From: Azospirillaceae bacterium
GTDB taxonomy: Bacteria; Pseudomonadota; Alphaproteobacteria; Azospirillales; Azospirillaceae
Length of the DNA stretch: 64,000 bases
Direction of reading: 5' to 3'
Assembly: GCA_028283825.1 (NCBI GenBank)
Contig: JAPWJW010000001.1
Coordinates: forward strand, 1,488,001 to 1,552,000
Shown here in pieces: positions 20,007 through 28,262 of this stretch. The position numbers and the translations under genes are program-made. The notes under the pieces were generated by a model that was not told the DNA's origin, did not search any database, and saw only the letters and a list, made by a program, of their open reading frames with translations. The number at the start of each line of letters is the position of its first letter. Within the stretch, counting starts at the first letter, position 1.

Positions 20007-22919
20007 ATGAACGTTCGTTCCTGGGCGATGGCCTCTGCCGCCCTGGTGCCCGCGCTGCTGTTGGCCGCTTGCGGCCATGTAATCGATGACAAGACCCCAG
20101 TCGCGCAGGCGCCGGCGGCGAAAAACTTCCAGCAGACCCCCGATGGCGTGGTGGTGGCGGTCACCGGTGCCGCCGTCCACAAGGTCCGTTTGCAGGTCGT
20201 CAGCGACCGCATCATCCATGTGACGGCGGTGCCGGTCGACAGCCTGGACCTGCCCGCCAGCCTGATGACCATCGCCAAGCCCGCCGTCGGCGGCTTCCAG
20301 GTGGCGGAGCAGGGCGGCCGGGTGGTGCTGACCACGCCCAAGATGCGGGCGGAGGTTGCCGTGGCCACCGGCGCCGTCGCCATGTTCGACGCCAAGGGCC
20401 AGCCCTTGCTGGCGGCGGTGGATGGCGGCAGCTTCAAGCCGACCACCCTGATCACCGGCGAGCCGGGTTATTTCCAGGTGCGCCAGCAATTCAATTTGGG
20501 CACCGACGAGGGCTTCTACGGCCTGGGCCAGCACCAGAACGCCCAGATGAACTACAACGGCCAGGATGTCGAGCTGGCCCAGCACAACATGGACATCGGC
20601 ATCCCCTTCGTGGTGTCGACGCGCAATTACGGCGTGCTGTGGGACAACAACGGCATCACCCGCTTCGGCGATGCCCGCGAATACCCGCTGCTGTCCAAGG
20701 AGTTGAAGCTGTTTGACGCCGACGGGCATGAGGGCGGGCTGACCGCGCGTTATTATGAGGGCGGCAAGCTGAAGCTGACCCGCAATGAGCCCGACATCAA
20801 TTACCAGTACATCAAGGACCTGGCCGCCTGGCCGGTCGAGGTCGGCGGCAGCCGCGTCGATGCCAAGGTGCGGGGCACCAAGGACAAGTCCGTGGTGTGG
20901 GAGGGCAAGGTCGAGTCCGCGGTGGACGGCGTCCATCGCTTCCAGGTCTATGCCAGCGGCTATTTCAAGGTGACCCTGGACGGCAAGGTGGTCATGGACC
21001 GCTGGCGCCAGGACTGGAACCCCTGGTACCACAACTTCGATCTGCCCATGACGGCCGGCAAGGCCCAGACCCTGAAGGTGGAATGGGTGCCGGAGGGCGG
21101 CTTCATCGCCCTGCTGCACCAGGATCCGCTGCCCGAGCCTGAGCGGCACGATTTGTCGCTGACCTCCGACGTGGCCAAGGCCATCGATTATTACGTCGTC
21201 GCCGGCCGCGACATGGACGACGTCATCGCCGGTTACCGCCAGCTGACGGGCAAGGCGGTGATGATGCCCAGCTGGGCCTACGGCCTGTGGCAAAGCCGCC
21301 AGCGCTACAAGACGGCGGACGAGTTGACCGACACCGTGGCGCAGTTCCGCAAGCGCGGCCTGCCGCTGGATAACATCGTGGAGGACTGGTTCTACTGGCG
21401 CGAGGACGACTGGGGCAGCCACAAGTTCGACCCCACGCGCTTCCCGGATCCGCAGGGGCTGGTGGACACGCTGCACGGCCAGCACGCCCACTTCATGATC
21501 TCGGTGTGGCCCAAGTTCTATCCCACCACCGACAACTACAAGGAACTGGACGCCAAGGGCTTCATCTACCGGCGCAATGTCGAGGTGAAGGAGCATGACT
21601 GGGTGGGCAAGGACGGCTATCTCAACGCCTTCTACGACCCGTATTCACCCGAGGCGCGGCAGATCTATTGGCGCCAGATCAATGAGAACCTGAACCGGCT
21701 GGGCATCGACGCCTGGTGGCTGGACGCGTCGGAGCCGGACACCCACTCCAACCTCGACATTCCGGAGCGGATGCGGCGCATGGGCCCCACCGCCATGGGC
21801 CCGTCGGCGGCGCTGTTCAATTCCTTCCCGCTGATGCACACCACCGCCGTGTACCAGGGCAACCGCGCCGCCAACCCGGACCGGCGCGCCTTCATCCTGA
21901 CCCGCTCGGGCTTCGCCGGGCAGCAGCGCAACGCGGCGGCCAGCTGGAGCGGCGACGTCGCCTCGCGCTGGACCGATCTGCGCAACCAGATCTCGGCCGG
22001 CGTCAACTTCTCGCTCTCCGGCGTGCCCAACTGGACGACGGACATCGGCGGCTTCGCTCTGGAAAAGCGCTATTCCGCCAAGAATCCCAAGGCGTCCGAC
22101 GTGGCGGAATGGCGGGAACTGAACCTGCGCTGGTTCCAGTTCGGCGCCTTCTCCCCCCTGTTCCGGTCGCATGGCGAGTTCCCGTACCGGGAGATCTACA
22201 ACCTGGCGCCCAAGGGGTCGGAGGTCTACGACAGCCTGGTCTGGTACGACCAGCTGCGCTACCGCCTGATGCCCTATATCTACACCCTGGCGGCCGACAC
22301 CTATCACCGCGACGGCACCATCATGCGCGGCCTGGTGATGGATTTTCCCCAGGATCGGCAGGTCTGGGACATCAACGACCAGTACCTGTTCGGCCATGCC
22401 TTCCTGGTGGCGCCGGTGACGGACTACCAGGCGCGCAGCCGCGAGGTCTACCTGCCGGCGGGGACGCAATGGTACGACTTCCAGACCGGCAAGCGGTATG
22501 AGGGCGGCCAGCGCATCGCCGCCGATGCGCCGCTGAAGCGCTTGCCGCTGTTCGTGCGGGCGGGGTCCATCGTGCCCACCGGCCCGGTGATCCAGTACAC
22601 TGGCGAAAAGCCGGACGCGCCGCTGACCGTGGTGGTCTACACCGGCGCCAACGGCCAGTTCGACCTGTATGAGGATGAAGGCACCACCTACGGCTATGAG
22701 CACGGCGCCTTCAGCCGCATCCCGCTGAGCTACGACCAGGCCACCGGCGCCCTGACCATCGGGGCCCGCACCGGCAGCTTCCCCGGCATGGTGCAGAACC
22801 GGGTGGTCAATGTCCGCTTCATCGGGCCCGGTACGAAGGCGCCGGCCGACTTCACCGCCGCACCGGATCAGACGGTGCAGTACACCGGCCAGCCGGTCAT
22901 TGTCCGGCCCAAGATCTAA
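20007..22919 (+). CDS. GH31 alpha-xylosidase lipoprotein with PA14 insert
   Basis: Retaining alpha-xylosidase that releases xylose from the non-reducing end of xyloglucan oligosaccharides. The 970 residues start with a lipoprotein signal whose lipobox is LLAAC (Cys about residue 22), so it is membrane anchored. The N-terminal beta-sandwich is interrupted by a PA14-like domain at about 245-370 (ARYYEGGKLK, VHRFQVYASGYFKVTLDGK). This layout is known from Cellvibrio Xyl31A, where the insert helps bind xyloglucan oligosaccharides. The catalytic barrel shows WWLDASEPD with nucleophile Asp573 and SWSGDVASRW with acid/base Asp650. It is the strongest single clue to xyloglucan as the substrate. Confidence 0.9.
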   Translation: MNVRSWAMASAALVPALLLAACGHVIDDKTPVAQAPAAKNFQQTPDGVVVAVTGAAVHKVRLQVVSDRIIHVTAVPVDSLDLPASLMTIAKPAVGGFQVAEQGGRVVLTTPKMRAEVAVATGAVAMFDAKGQPLLAAVDGGSFKPTTLITGEPGYFQVRQQFNLGTDEGFYGLGQHQNAQMNYNGQDVELAQHNMDIGIPFVVSTRNYGVLWDNNGITRFGDAREYPLLSKELKLFDADGHEGGLTARYYEGGKLKLTRNEPDINYQYIKDLAAWPVEVGGSRVDAKVRGTKDKSVVWEGKVESAVDGVHRFQVYASGYFKVTLDGKVVMDRWRQDWNPWYHNFDLPMTAGKAQTLKVEWVPEGGFIALLHQDPLPEPERHDLSLTSDVAKAIDYYVVAGRDMDDVIAGYRQLTGKAVMMPSWAYGLWQSRQRYKTADELTDTVAQFRKRGLPLDNIVEDWFYWREDDWGSHKFDPTRFPDPQGLVDTLHGQHAHFMISVWPKFYPTTDNYKELDAKGFIYRRNVEVKEHDWVGKDGYLNAFYDPYSPEARQIYWRQINENLNRLGIDAWWLDASEPDTHSNLDIPERMRRMGPTAMGPSAALFNSFPLMHTTAVYQGNRAANPDRRAFILTRSGFAGQQRNAAASWSGDVASRWTDLRNQISAGVNFSLSGVPNWTTDIGGFALEKRYSAKNPKASDVAEWRELNLRWFQFGAFSPLFRSHGEFPYREIYNLAPKGSEVYDSLVWYDQLRYRLMPYIYTLAADTYHRDGTIMRGLVMDFPQDRQVWDINDQYLFGHAFLVAPVTDYQARSREVYLPAGTQWYDFQTGKRYEGGQRIAADAPLKRLPLFVRAGSIVPTGPVIQYTGEKPDAPLTVVVYTGANGQFDLYEDEGTTYGYEHGAFSRIPLSYDQATGALTIGARTGSFPGMVQNRVVNVRFIGPGTKAPADFTAAPDQTVQYTGQPVIVRPKI

Positions 22920-22927
22920 GCTTGAGG

Positions 22928-22964
22928 AACCCCGCCCCGGCTTCGGTCGGGGCGGGGTTTTCTC
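22928..22964 (+). terminator. terminator behind GH31
   Basis: AACCCCGCCCCGG pairs with CGGGGCGGGGTTT across a short loop, followed by TTCTC, directly after the alpha-xylosidase stop codon. It separates the GH35-GH31 unit from lacI. Confidence 0.85.
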
Positions 22965-22995
22965 AATGTTTCCGCATCGAAGCGCCAGCGGGTGA

Positions 22996-23025
22996 TTGCG
23001 CAAGTCCCAATGGTACTGCTATCAC
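22996..23025 (+). promoter_or_regulatory. lacI-family promoter with self-operator
   Basis: Possible -35 TTGCGC (22996-23001) and -10 TATCAC (23020-23025), 18 bp apart. The -10 is covered by TGGTACTGCTATCA (23011-23024), which matches the GH35 upstream site at 11 of 14 positions. This suggests that the regulator represses its own gene. Confidence 0.5.
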
Positions 23026-23080
23026 CGATGCATCCCATCAGTGGATGCGCCAAAAATAATTGGGAGGGGCAGTAAAGCGC

Positions 23081-24145
23081 ATGGAAAAGCGGCGTGGACG
23101 GAGTTCTCAAGGGGTCACCATCCGTGAGGTGGCGGCGCGGGCCGGCGTTTCCCCCATGACGGTTTCCCGCGTCATCAATAATGAGAACAACGTCACCCCG
23201 GCGACATCGGCCGCCGTGACGGCCGCCATCCAGGCGCTGAAGTACACCCCCAATCCCGCCGCCCGCCGTCTGGCGGGGTCGGAAACCTTCCGCATCGGCC
23301 TGCTGTACAGCAACCCCAGCGTCGCGTTCCTCAGTGAGTTCCTGCTGGGCGCGCTGGACGAAAGCAGCAAGACCGGCCACCAGCTGGTGGTGGAGAAGTG
23401 CGGCGTGACCCCGGCCACCGAAAAGGCCGCCCTACAGAAGCTGCTGCAAAGCGGGGTGGACGGTGTGGTCCTGCCGCCGCCGCTGTGTGAGGCCAAGGGC
23501 ATCCTGGCCGAAATCGCCAAGTCCGGCGTCGCCGCCGTGGCCGTGGCCGCCGGCCAGCCGGGCCCCGATGTCGCCACCGTGCGCATCGACAATTACAAGG
23601 CGGCCCACCGCATGACGACGCACCTGCTGTCGCTGGGCCACAAGACCATCGGCTTCATCAAGGGCCACCCCAACCAGACGGTCAGCGACCAGCGCCTGCA
23701 CGGCTTCCTGGACGCGCTGACCGAGGCGGGGCTGGACGCCAAGGCGGCGCCGGTGGAGCAGGGGTACTTCAATTATCGCTCCGGCCTGGCGGCGGCGGAC
23801 AAGCTGTTGGGCCTGAAGGACCGGCCCACCGCCATCTTCGCCGCCAACGATGACATGGCCGCCGCCGTGCTGGCCACCGCCCACCGCCTGGGCATCAACG
23901 TGCCGACCGACCTGTCCATCGCCGGCTTCGACGATACCCTGATCGCCGGCACCATCTGGCCGGCCTTGACCACCGTGCGCCAGCCCATCGCCGCCATGGG
24001 ACGGGCCGCCGTCACCATGCTGCTGGATGAGATGAAGCGCCGTCGCGCCGGCGGGGCGGGCAGTCCGGCGCAACAGCTGCTGCGCCATACGCTGGTGGAG
24101 CGTGAATCCACGGCGGCACCCGGGAGCGTCCTGGCCGACGCGTGA
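23081..24145 (+). CDS. LacI-family transcriptional regulator
   Basis: DNA-binding repressor of 354 residues. The frame extends to an upstream TTG, but ATG 23081 behind GGGAGGGG puts the helix-turn-helix at the usual place: VTIREVAARAGVSPMTVSRVIN at about residues 12-33, then the hinge NPAARRLAG. The periplasmic-binding-protein-like sensor domain follows (FRIGLLYSNP, GVDGVVLPPP, PTAIFAANDDMAAAVL, SIAGFDD). It follows the alpha-xylosidase and is the only LacI protein in the window. Operator-like palindromes before GH95/GH3, GH35, lacI itself, the TonB receptors and xylX make it the natural candidate regulator. The inducer is probably a xyloglucan oligosaccharide, xylose or another released sugar. 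Confidence 0.9.
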   Translation: MEKRRGRSSQGVTIREVAARAGVSPMTVSRVINNENNVTPATSAAVTAAIQALKYTPNPAARRLAGSETFRIGLLYSNPSVAFLSEFLLGALDESSKTGHQLVVEKCGVTPATEKAALQKLLQSGVDGVVLPPPLCEAKGILAEIAKSGVAAVAVAAGQPGPDVATVRIDNYKAAHRMTTHLLSLGHKTIGFIKGHPNQTVSDQRLHGFLDALTEAGLDAKAAPVEQGYFNYRSGLAAADKLLGLKDRPTAIFAANDDMAAAVLATAHRLGINVPTDLSIAGFDDTLIAGTIWPALTTVRQPIAAMGRAAVTMLLDEMKRRRAGGAGSPAQQLLRHTLVERESTAAPGSVLADA

Positions 24146-24227
24146 CAATTTTTTCGTATTTTTCGGGAATAAGCGGCGGGTATTCCGGTCTTGGCCCCTG
24201 GAGCAACTTTTCCAGGATAACGGCGCC

Positions 24228-25190
24228 ATGGCGAACCCCCCCCTATCCGATGCGGAAACAGTGGACCACGGGCGCCGCGGCGCCCTGACGTGCATGGCCT
24301 GGGCCGGTACCGGCCTGGTCTGGACCCTGGCCGCCGGCGTGCCCCTGACCACCGGCCTGGTCGGCGGCCCGGCCCAAGCCGCCGCCCCCGCCGGCCTGAC
24401 CTTCGCCCAGATCAGCGACAGCCATGTCGGTTTCGACAAGCCGGCCAACCCCGATGCGCTGGCGACCCTGCGCGAGGCGGTGGCCGGCATCCGCACCCTG
24501 CCGACCCGGCCGGCCTTCATCCTGCACACCGGCGACATCAGCCACCTGTCGCATGACGACCAGTTCGACGCCGCCGACCAGGTGCTGAAGGAACTGGGCC
24601 TGCCCATCTTCTTCGTGCCGGGGGAGCATGACGTGCTGGATGACGGCGGCGGGGCGGCCTACCTGGCGCGCTACGGCAAGGGGCCGCAGGGTGCGGCGCG
24701 GGGCGCCGGTTGGTACAGCTTTGACCAGGCCGGCATCCATTTCGTGGCCCTGGTCAACGTGGTGAACCTGAAGGCCGGCGGGCTGGGGAACCTGGGGGAG
24801 GATCAGCTGGCCTGGCTGGCGGCCGACCTGCAGGGCCGGTCCGACAGCACGCCGGTGGTGGTGTTCGCCCACATCCCCCTATGGACCGTCTATCCGGCGT
24901 GGGGATGGGGCACCGATGACGGCGCCCGCGCCCTGTCGCTGCTGCGCCGCTTCGGCAGCGTCACCGTGCTGAACGGCCACATCCACCAGATTTTGCAGAA
25001 GGTGGAGGGCAACGTCACTTTCCACACCGCCCGCTCCACCGCCTTTCCCCAGCCGGCACCCGGCAGCGCGCCATCCCCCGGCCCGATGAAGGTGCCGGCC
25101 GACAAGCTGCGTACCGTGCTGGGCGTCACCAGCGTGGCCTGGCGCCCCAATGCCGGCCCCCTGGCCGTCATCGACGCCACCCTGGCCTGA
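24228..25190 (+). CDS. exported calcineurin-like metallophosphoesterase
   Basis: Binuclear-metal phosphoesterase of 320 residues. The ATG at 24228 was preferred to an in-frame start at 24102 that would overlap lacI. The leader contains GRRGALT then a long hydrophobic segment ending AQAA, so Tat export is possible. Metal-ligand motifs run in the family order: ISDSH, HTGDIS, GEHD where most relatives have GNHD/GNHE, AHIP, and GHIH. Replacement of the metal-binding Asn by Glu is unusual. It is followed after 12 nt by a cupredoxin and then a sigma/anti-sigma pair, probably one transcription unit. The substrate is unknown. Confidence 0.83.
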   Translation: MANPPLSDAETVDHGRRGALTCMAWAGTGLVWTLAAGVPLTTGLVGGPAQAAAPAGLTFAQISDSHVGFDKPANPDALATLREAVAGIRTLPTRPAFILHTGDISHLSHDDQFDAADQVLKELGLPIFFVPGEHDVLDDGGGAAYLARYGKGPQGAARGAGWYSFDQAGIHFVALVNVVNLKAGGLGNLGEDQLAWLAADLQGRSDSTPVVVFAHIPLWTVYPAWGWGTDDGARALSLLRRFGSVTVLNGHIHQILQKVEGNVTFHTARSTAFPQPAPGSAPSPGPMKVPADKLRTVLGVTSVAWRPNAGPLAVIDATLA

Positions 25191-25202
25191 AGGAGCGGCC
25201 CC

Positions 25203-25553
25203 ATGAAACGCCTGCTGCTCGCACTGAGCCTGCTGATGCCCTGCCAAGCCTGGGCCGCGACCGTGGAAATCCGCATCGACAACTTCACCTTCACCCCGGC
25301 GGAGGTGCGGGTGGCGCCCGGCACCACCATCGTGTGGATCAACGCCGACGACATCCCCCACGCCATCGCCGCCAGCGACAAGTCGTTCAAGTCCAAGGTG
25401 CTGGACACGGACGACCGTTACACGCTGACCGTGGCGGGGCCGGGGACGATCGCGTACTTTTGTTCCCTGCATCCCCACATGACCGGCCGCATCATCGTGG
25501 ATGCCAGCCGGGGTGGCGGTGGCCTGAACGGCGAATCCGCCATGGGGCCATGA
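25203..25553 (+). CDS. periplasmic type-1 copper protein (cupredoxin, amicyanin-like)
   Basis: Small blue-copper protein of 116 residues with a signal peptide (LLLALSLLMPCQAWA). The four type-1 copper ligands can be seen: His in DIPHAIA, and Cys, His and Met in YFCSLHPHM, which is the amicyanin/pseudoazurin pattern. It probably carries electrons or binds copper in the periplasm. The ribosome site AAGGAG overlaps the intergenic gap after the phosphoesterase gene, and the sigma factor gene follows after 21 nt. Its membership in an ECF-sigma cluster suggests stress-induced expression. Confidence 0.88.
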   Translation: MKRLLLALSLLMPCQAWAATVEIRIDNFTFTPAEVRVAPGTTIVWINADDIPHAIAASDKSFKSKVLDTDDRYTLTVAGPGTIAYFCSLHPHMTGRIIVDASRGGGGLNGESAMGP

Positions 25554-25574
25554 GGGGCTGGGCGAGGGGGCCGC

Positions 25575-26117
25575 GTGAGGAACGATGAAACGGCAGGCCG
25601 GGCCCGCCGCTTTCAGGACCAGGTGCTGATCCACCTCGACGCCGCCTACGGCCTGGCGCGCTACATGACGCGCGACCCGGTGGCGGCGGAGGACATCGTC
25701 CAGGACGCCTTCCTGCGCGCCCACCGCGCCTTCGACGGTTTCCGGGGCGGCGACGCCCGCGTCTGGCTGCTGACCATCGTGCGCAACACCGTGCGCAGCT
25801 GGGCCGCCGCCCGCCGTGACGCGCGGGAACAGGCGCTGGACACCCTGCCCGGCGGCGACATCGCCGACGACGCGGCACCGACACCGGAGGAATGGCTGGG
25901 TGCCCAGGAGGAGGCCGCCGGCCTGCACGCCCTGATCGAAGCCTTGCCCCCCACCTTCCGCGAGACCCTGGTGCTGCGGGAGATGGAGGACATGTCCTAT
26001 CGCGACATCGCGGCGGTGACGGGCGCGCCGGTGGGCACCGTCATGTCGCGCCTGGCCCGGGCGCGCGACCTGCTGGCCGCCGGCTGGCGCCGCCGTGGTT
26101 CTGGAGATGAGAAATGA
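25575..26117 (+). CDS. ECF-type RNA polymerase sigma factor
   Basis: Extracytoplasmic-function sigma factor of 180 residues. The start is a GTG at 25575 behind GAGGGGG, and no ATG fits. Region 2 (AAEDIVQDAFLRAHRAF, VWLLTIVRNTVRSW) and region 4 (LPPTFRETLVLREMEDMSYRDIAAVTG, GTVMSRLARAR) are both complete, with the linker between. Its stop overlaps the start of the anti-sigma gene by four bases (ATGA), so translation is probably coupled. It presumably directs transcription of this four-gene cluster among other targets. Confidence 0.92.
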   Translation: MRNDETAGRARRFQDQVLIHLDAAYGLARYMTRDPVAAEDIVQDAFLRAHRAFDGFRGGDARVWLLTIVRNTVRSWAAARRDAREQALDTLPGGDIADDAAPTPEEWLGAQEEAAGLHALIEALPPTFRETLVLREMEDMSYRDIAAVTGAPVGTVMSRLARARDLLAAGWRRRGSGDEK

Positions 26118-26875
26118 CGGCCTGTCCCGAAGCCTGTCCCGAACATTGTGTGGAACTGCTGCACGGCCTGCTGGACGGCGAACTGGACGCGGTCCATGCC
26201 CGCAATCTGGAGGCCCACGTCGCCGCCTGTCCCGGCTGCGCCGCCCAATTGGACGACCTGCGGGCCCTGCGCGCGGACCTGGCCTCCGCCGATCTGCGCG
26301 CCTGCGCGCCGGCGGCCTTGCGTGCCCGTATCCTGGCCGACATCGGCGCGCCCGTGTCGCGGCCGGCGCTCCCCCGCGTTCCGCGCCGATGGGCCGCCGC
26401 CGGCCTGGGCGTGGCCATCGCCGCCAGCCTGTTGCTGATGGTGTTGCCGGCGGGCCGGGACGAGGGGCTGGAGCGCCAGCTGATCGCCGGCCATGTACGC
26501 TCCCTCCAGGCACAGCACCTGCTGGACGTACCCACGTCCGACCGGCACACGGTCAAGCCCTGGTTCGCCGGCAAGCTGGACTATTCCCCGCCGGTGCCGG
26601 ACCTGGCGACGGCCGGTTTCCCCCTGCAGGGCGGCCGGCTGGATTACCAGGTGGGCCGGCCGGTGGCCGCACTGGTCTATCGCCATGGCGCCCACGTCAT
26701 CAATCTATACGTCTGGCCCACCGCCGACCGCCACGCCATGACCTTCACCAGCCGTGACGGCTACAACCTAATGTGTTTGCAGGCGGGTGGCATGGCCTAC
26801 TGGGCGGTGAGCGACGTGAACGAGGCGGAACTGCGCGCCTTCGCCGTCGCCCTGGCCGCCGAAATCGGGCGTTGA
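26114..26875 (+). CDS. zinc-finger anti-sigma factor, membrane-bound
   Basis: Anti-sigma factor of 253 residues. The N-terminus has the zinc-binding anti-sigma pattern: a helix (LLHGLLDGELDAVHARNLEAH) then HVAACPGC, i.e. HxxxCxxC. A single membrane segment lies at about residues 98-116 (AAAGLGVAIAASLLLMVL). The periplasmic part ends in a domain with PWFAGKLDYSPPVPDL, common in ChrR/RsiW-like regulators. It would hold the ECF sigma at the membrane until a periplasmic signal arrives. The cupredoxin nearby makes a redox or metal signal plausible but unproven. Confidence 0.88.
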   Translation: MTACPEACPEHCVELLHGLLDGELDAVHARNLEAHVAACPGCAAQLDDLRALRADLASADLRACAPAALRARILADIGAPVSRPALPRVPRRWAAAGLGVAIAASLLLMVLPAGRDEGLERQLIAGHVRSLQAQHLLDVPTSDRHTVKPWFAGKLDYSPPVPDLATAGFPLQGGRLDYQVGRPVAALVYRHGAHVINLYVWPTADRHAMTFTSRDGYNLMCLQAGGMAYWAVSDVNEAELRAFAVALAAEIGR

Positions 26876-26945
26876 GCCCGCGGAAATCCCCGCTAAACCT
26901 TCGGGCTTAGGCCGCCGAAATCCCCCCTGGCATGGTAACGTCGCC

Positions 26946-26986
26946 TTGACAGAACTTCTGGCACACCTCTAATGTTAGCGTTAACA
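26946..26986 (+). promoter_or_regulatory. xyl operon promoter with overlapping LacI-type operator
   Basis: Consensus -35 TTGACA (26946-26951), an 18-bp spacer and -10 TAATGT (26970-26975). The palindrome TGTTAGCGTTAACA (26973-26986) overlaps the -10 and start region, the usual place for repression. It is the most symmetric operator in the window and of the same type as those before the TonB receptors. Caulobacter xyl genes are also under a LacI-type repressor, XylR. Confidence 0.75.
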
Positions 26987-27026
26987 AGGGCCGCTAGGCG
27001 ATAACGCACCTTGGGAGGAGTTCCAG

Positions 27027-28205
27027 ATGGGGTACCCGGTCGAAACGCCGGCGCAGTCGACGCGCGACAGCATTTTTCCTGATGACAGTGCCGATGCGCT
27101 GTTGGTCGGCCGCATTGATTCGGGCGAGGGCCCGACGCCGGTCCTGATCCGCGACGGTGAGATTTTCGATCTGTCGGGCGTGGCCCCGACCGTGTCCGAG
27201 CTGATGAACCGTCTGGCGCCGGGCGAGATCCCCACCGGCAAGTCCATCGGCCGCGTCGCCGACTGGGACCTGAACCCCACCTGGGCCGGCGGCACCAAAG
27301 GGGCGAAGCTGCTGACCCCCATCGACCTGCAATGCATCAAGGCCGCCGGCGTGACCTTCGCCGTGTCGGCGCTGGAGCGCGTGATCGAGGAGCGCGCGCG
27401 CGGTGATTCCGGCAAGGCGCTGGAAATCCGCCAGGCGCTGTCGTCCCGCGTCGGCACCGACCTGCGCCTGGTGAAGCCCGGTTCCGACCAGGCCGCCCGC
27501 CTGAAGGAGGCGCTGATCGCCGACGGCCTGTGGTCGCAGTACCTTGAGGTCGCCATCGGTCCCGACGCCGAAGTGTTCACCAAGGGCCCGACCCTGTCCT
27601 CCATGGGCTGGGGTGTGGAGATCGGCGTGCGCGCCGACAGCCACTGGAACAACCCGGAGCCCGAGGTGGTGATCCTGTGCGACGGCCAGGGCCGCGCGCG
27701 CGGCGCCACGTTGGGCAACGACGTCAACCTGCGCGACTTCGAAGGCCGCAGCGCCCTGCTGCTGTCCAAGGCCAAGGACAACAACGCGTCCTGTTCCATC
27801 GGCCCCTTCGTCCGCCTGTTCGACGACAAGTTCACCATCGATGATGTGCGCCAGGCCGTGGTCCGCCTGAAGGTGGTGGGTGAGGACGGCTTCATCCTGG
27901 CCGGCCAGAGCACGATGTCGGAGATCAGCCGCGACCCGCTGGACCTGGCGGCGCAGACGCTGAACAAGAACCACCAGTACCCCGACGGCTTCGCCCTGTT
28001 CCTGGGCACGCTGTTCGCGCCGGTCGAGGATCGCGACGCGCCGGGCCGTGGCTTCACCCACAAGACCGGCGACATCGTCAGCGTTTCCAGCCCGCGCCTG
28101 GGCACGCTGGTCAACAAGGTGGTGCCCTGCGACGTGGCGGCCCCCTGGACCTTCGGCCTGACCGACCTGATGCGTAACCTGGCCCGTCGCGGCCTGTTGA
28201 ACTGA
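27027..28205 (+). CDS. xylX: 2-keto-3-deoxy-D-xylonate dehydratase (FAH superfamily)
   Basis: Converts 2-keto-3-deoxy-D-xylonate to alpha-ketoglutarate semialdehyde in the cytosolic Weimberg pathway. GGGAGGAG precedes the ATG. The 392 residues have the C-terminal fumarylacetoacetate-hydrolase fold with conserved GVTFAVSALERVIEERARGD, and the acidic metal-site region around GWGVEIGVRADSHWNNPEPE. This length and the ERVIEERARGD stretch resemble Caulobacter XylX rather than catabolic FAH enzymes. It is first in the operon, directly behind a LacI-type operator, as in Caulobacter. A role with L-arabinonate-derived substrate is possible, but xylB behind it favours xylose. Confidence 0.86.
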   Translation: MGYPVETPAQSTRDSIFPDDSADALLVGRIDSGEGPTPVLIRDGEIFDLSGVAPTVSELMNRLAPGEIPTGKSIGRVADWDLNPTWAGGTKGAKLLTPIDLQCIKAAGVTFAVSALERVIEERARGDSGKALEIRQALSSRVGTDLRLVKPGSDQAARLKEALIADGLWSQYLEVAIGPDAEVFTKGPTLSSMGWGVEIGVRADSHWNNPEPEVVILCDGQGRARGATLGNDVNLRDFEGRSALLLSKAKDNNASCSIGPFVRLFDDKFTIDDVRQAVVRLKVVGEDGFILAGQSTMSEISRDPLDLAAQTLNKNHQYPDGFALFLGTLFAPVEDRDAPGRGFTHKTGDIVSVSSPRLGTLVNKVVPCDVAAPWTFGLTDLMRNLARRGLLN

Positions 28206-28262
28206 CCGGGCGGCGCCCCGCGGTGCCTCCCTTTAACCCCTTATTTTTGGGCCTGAAATCAT

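Noticed and set aside
26875-26920. Terminator behind the anti-sigma gene
   Set aside because: Only a 6-7 bp stem with a large loop and no T run; not better than background in this GC-rich sequence.
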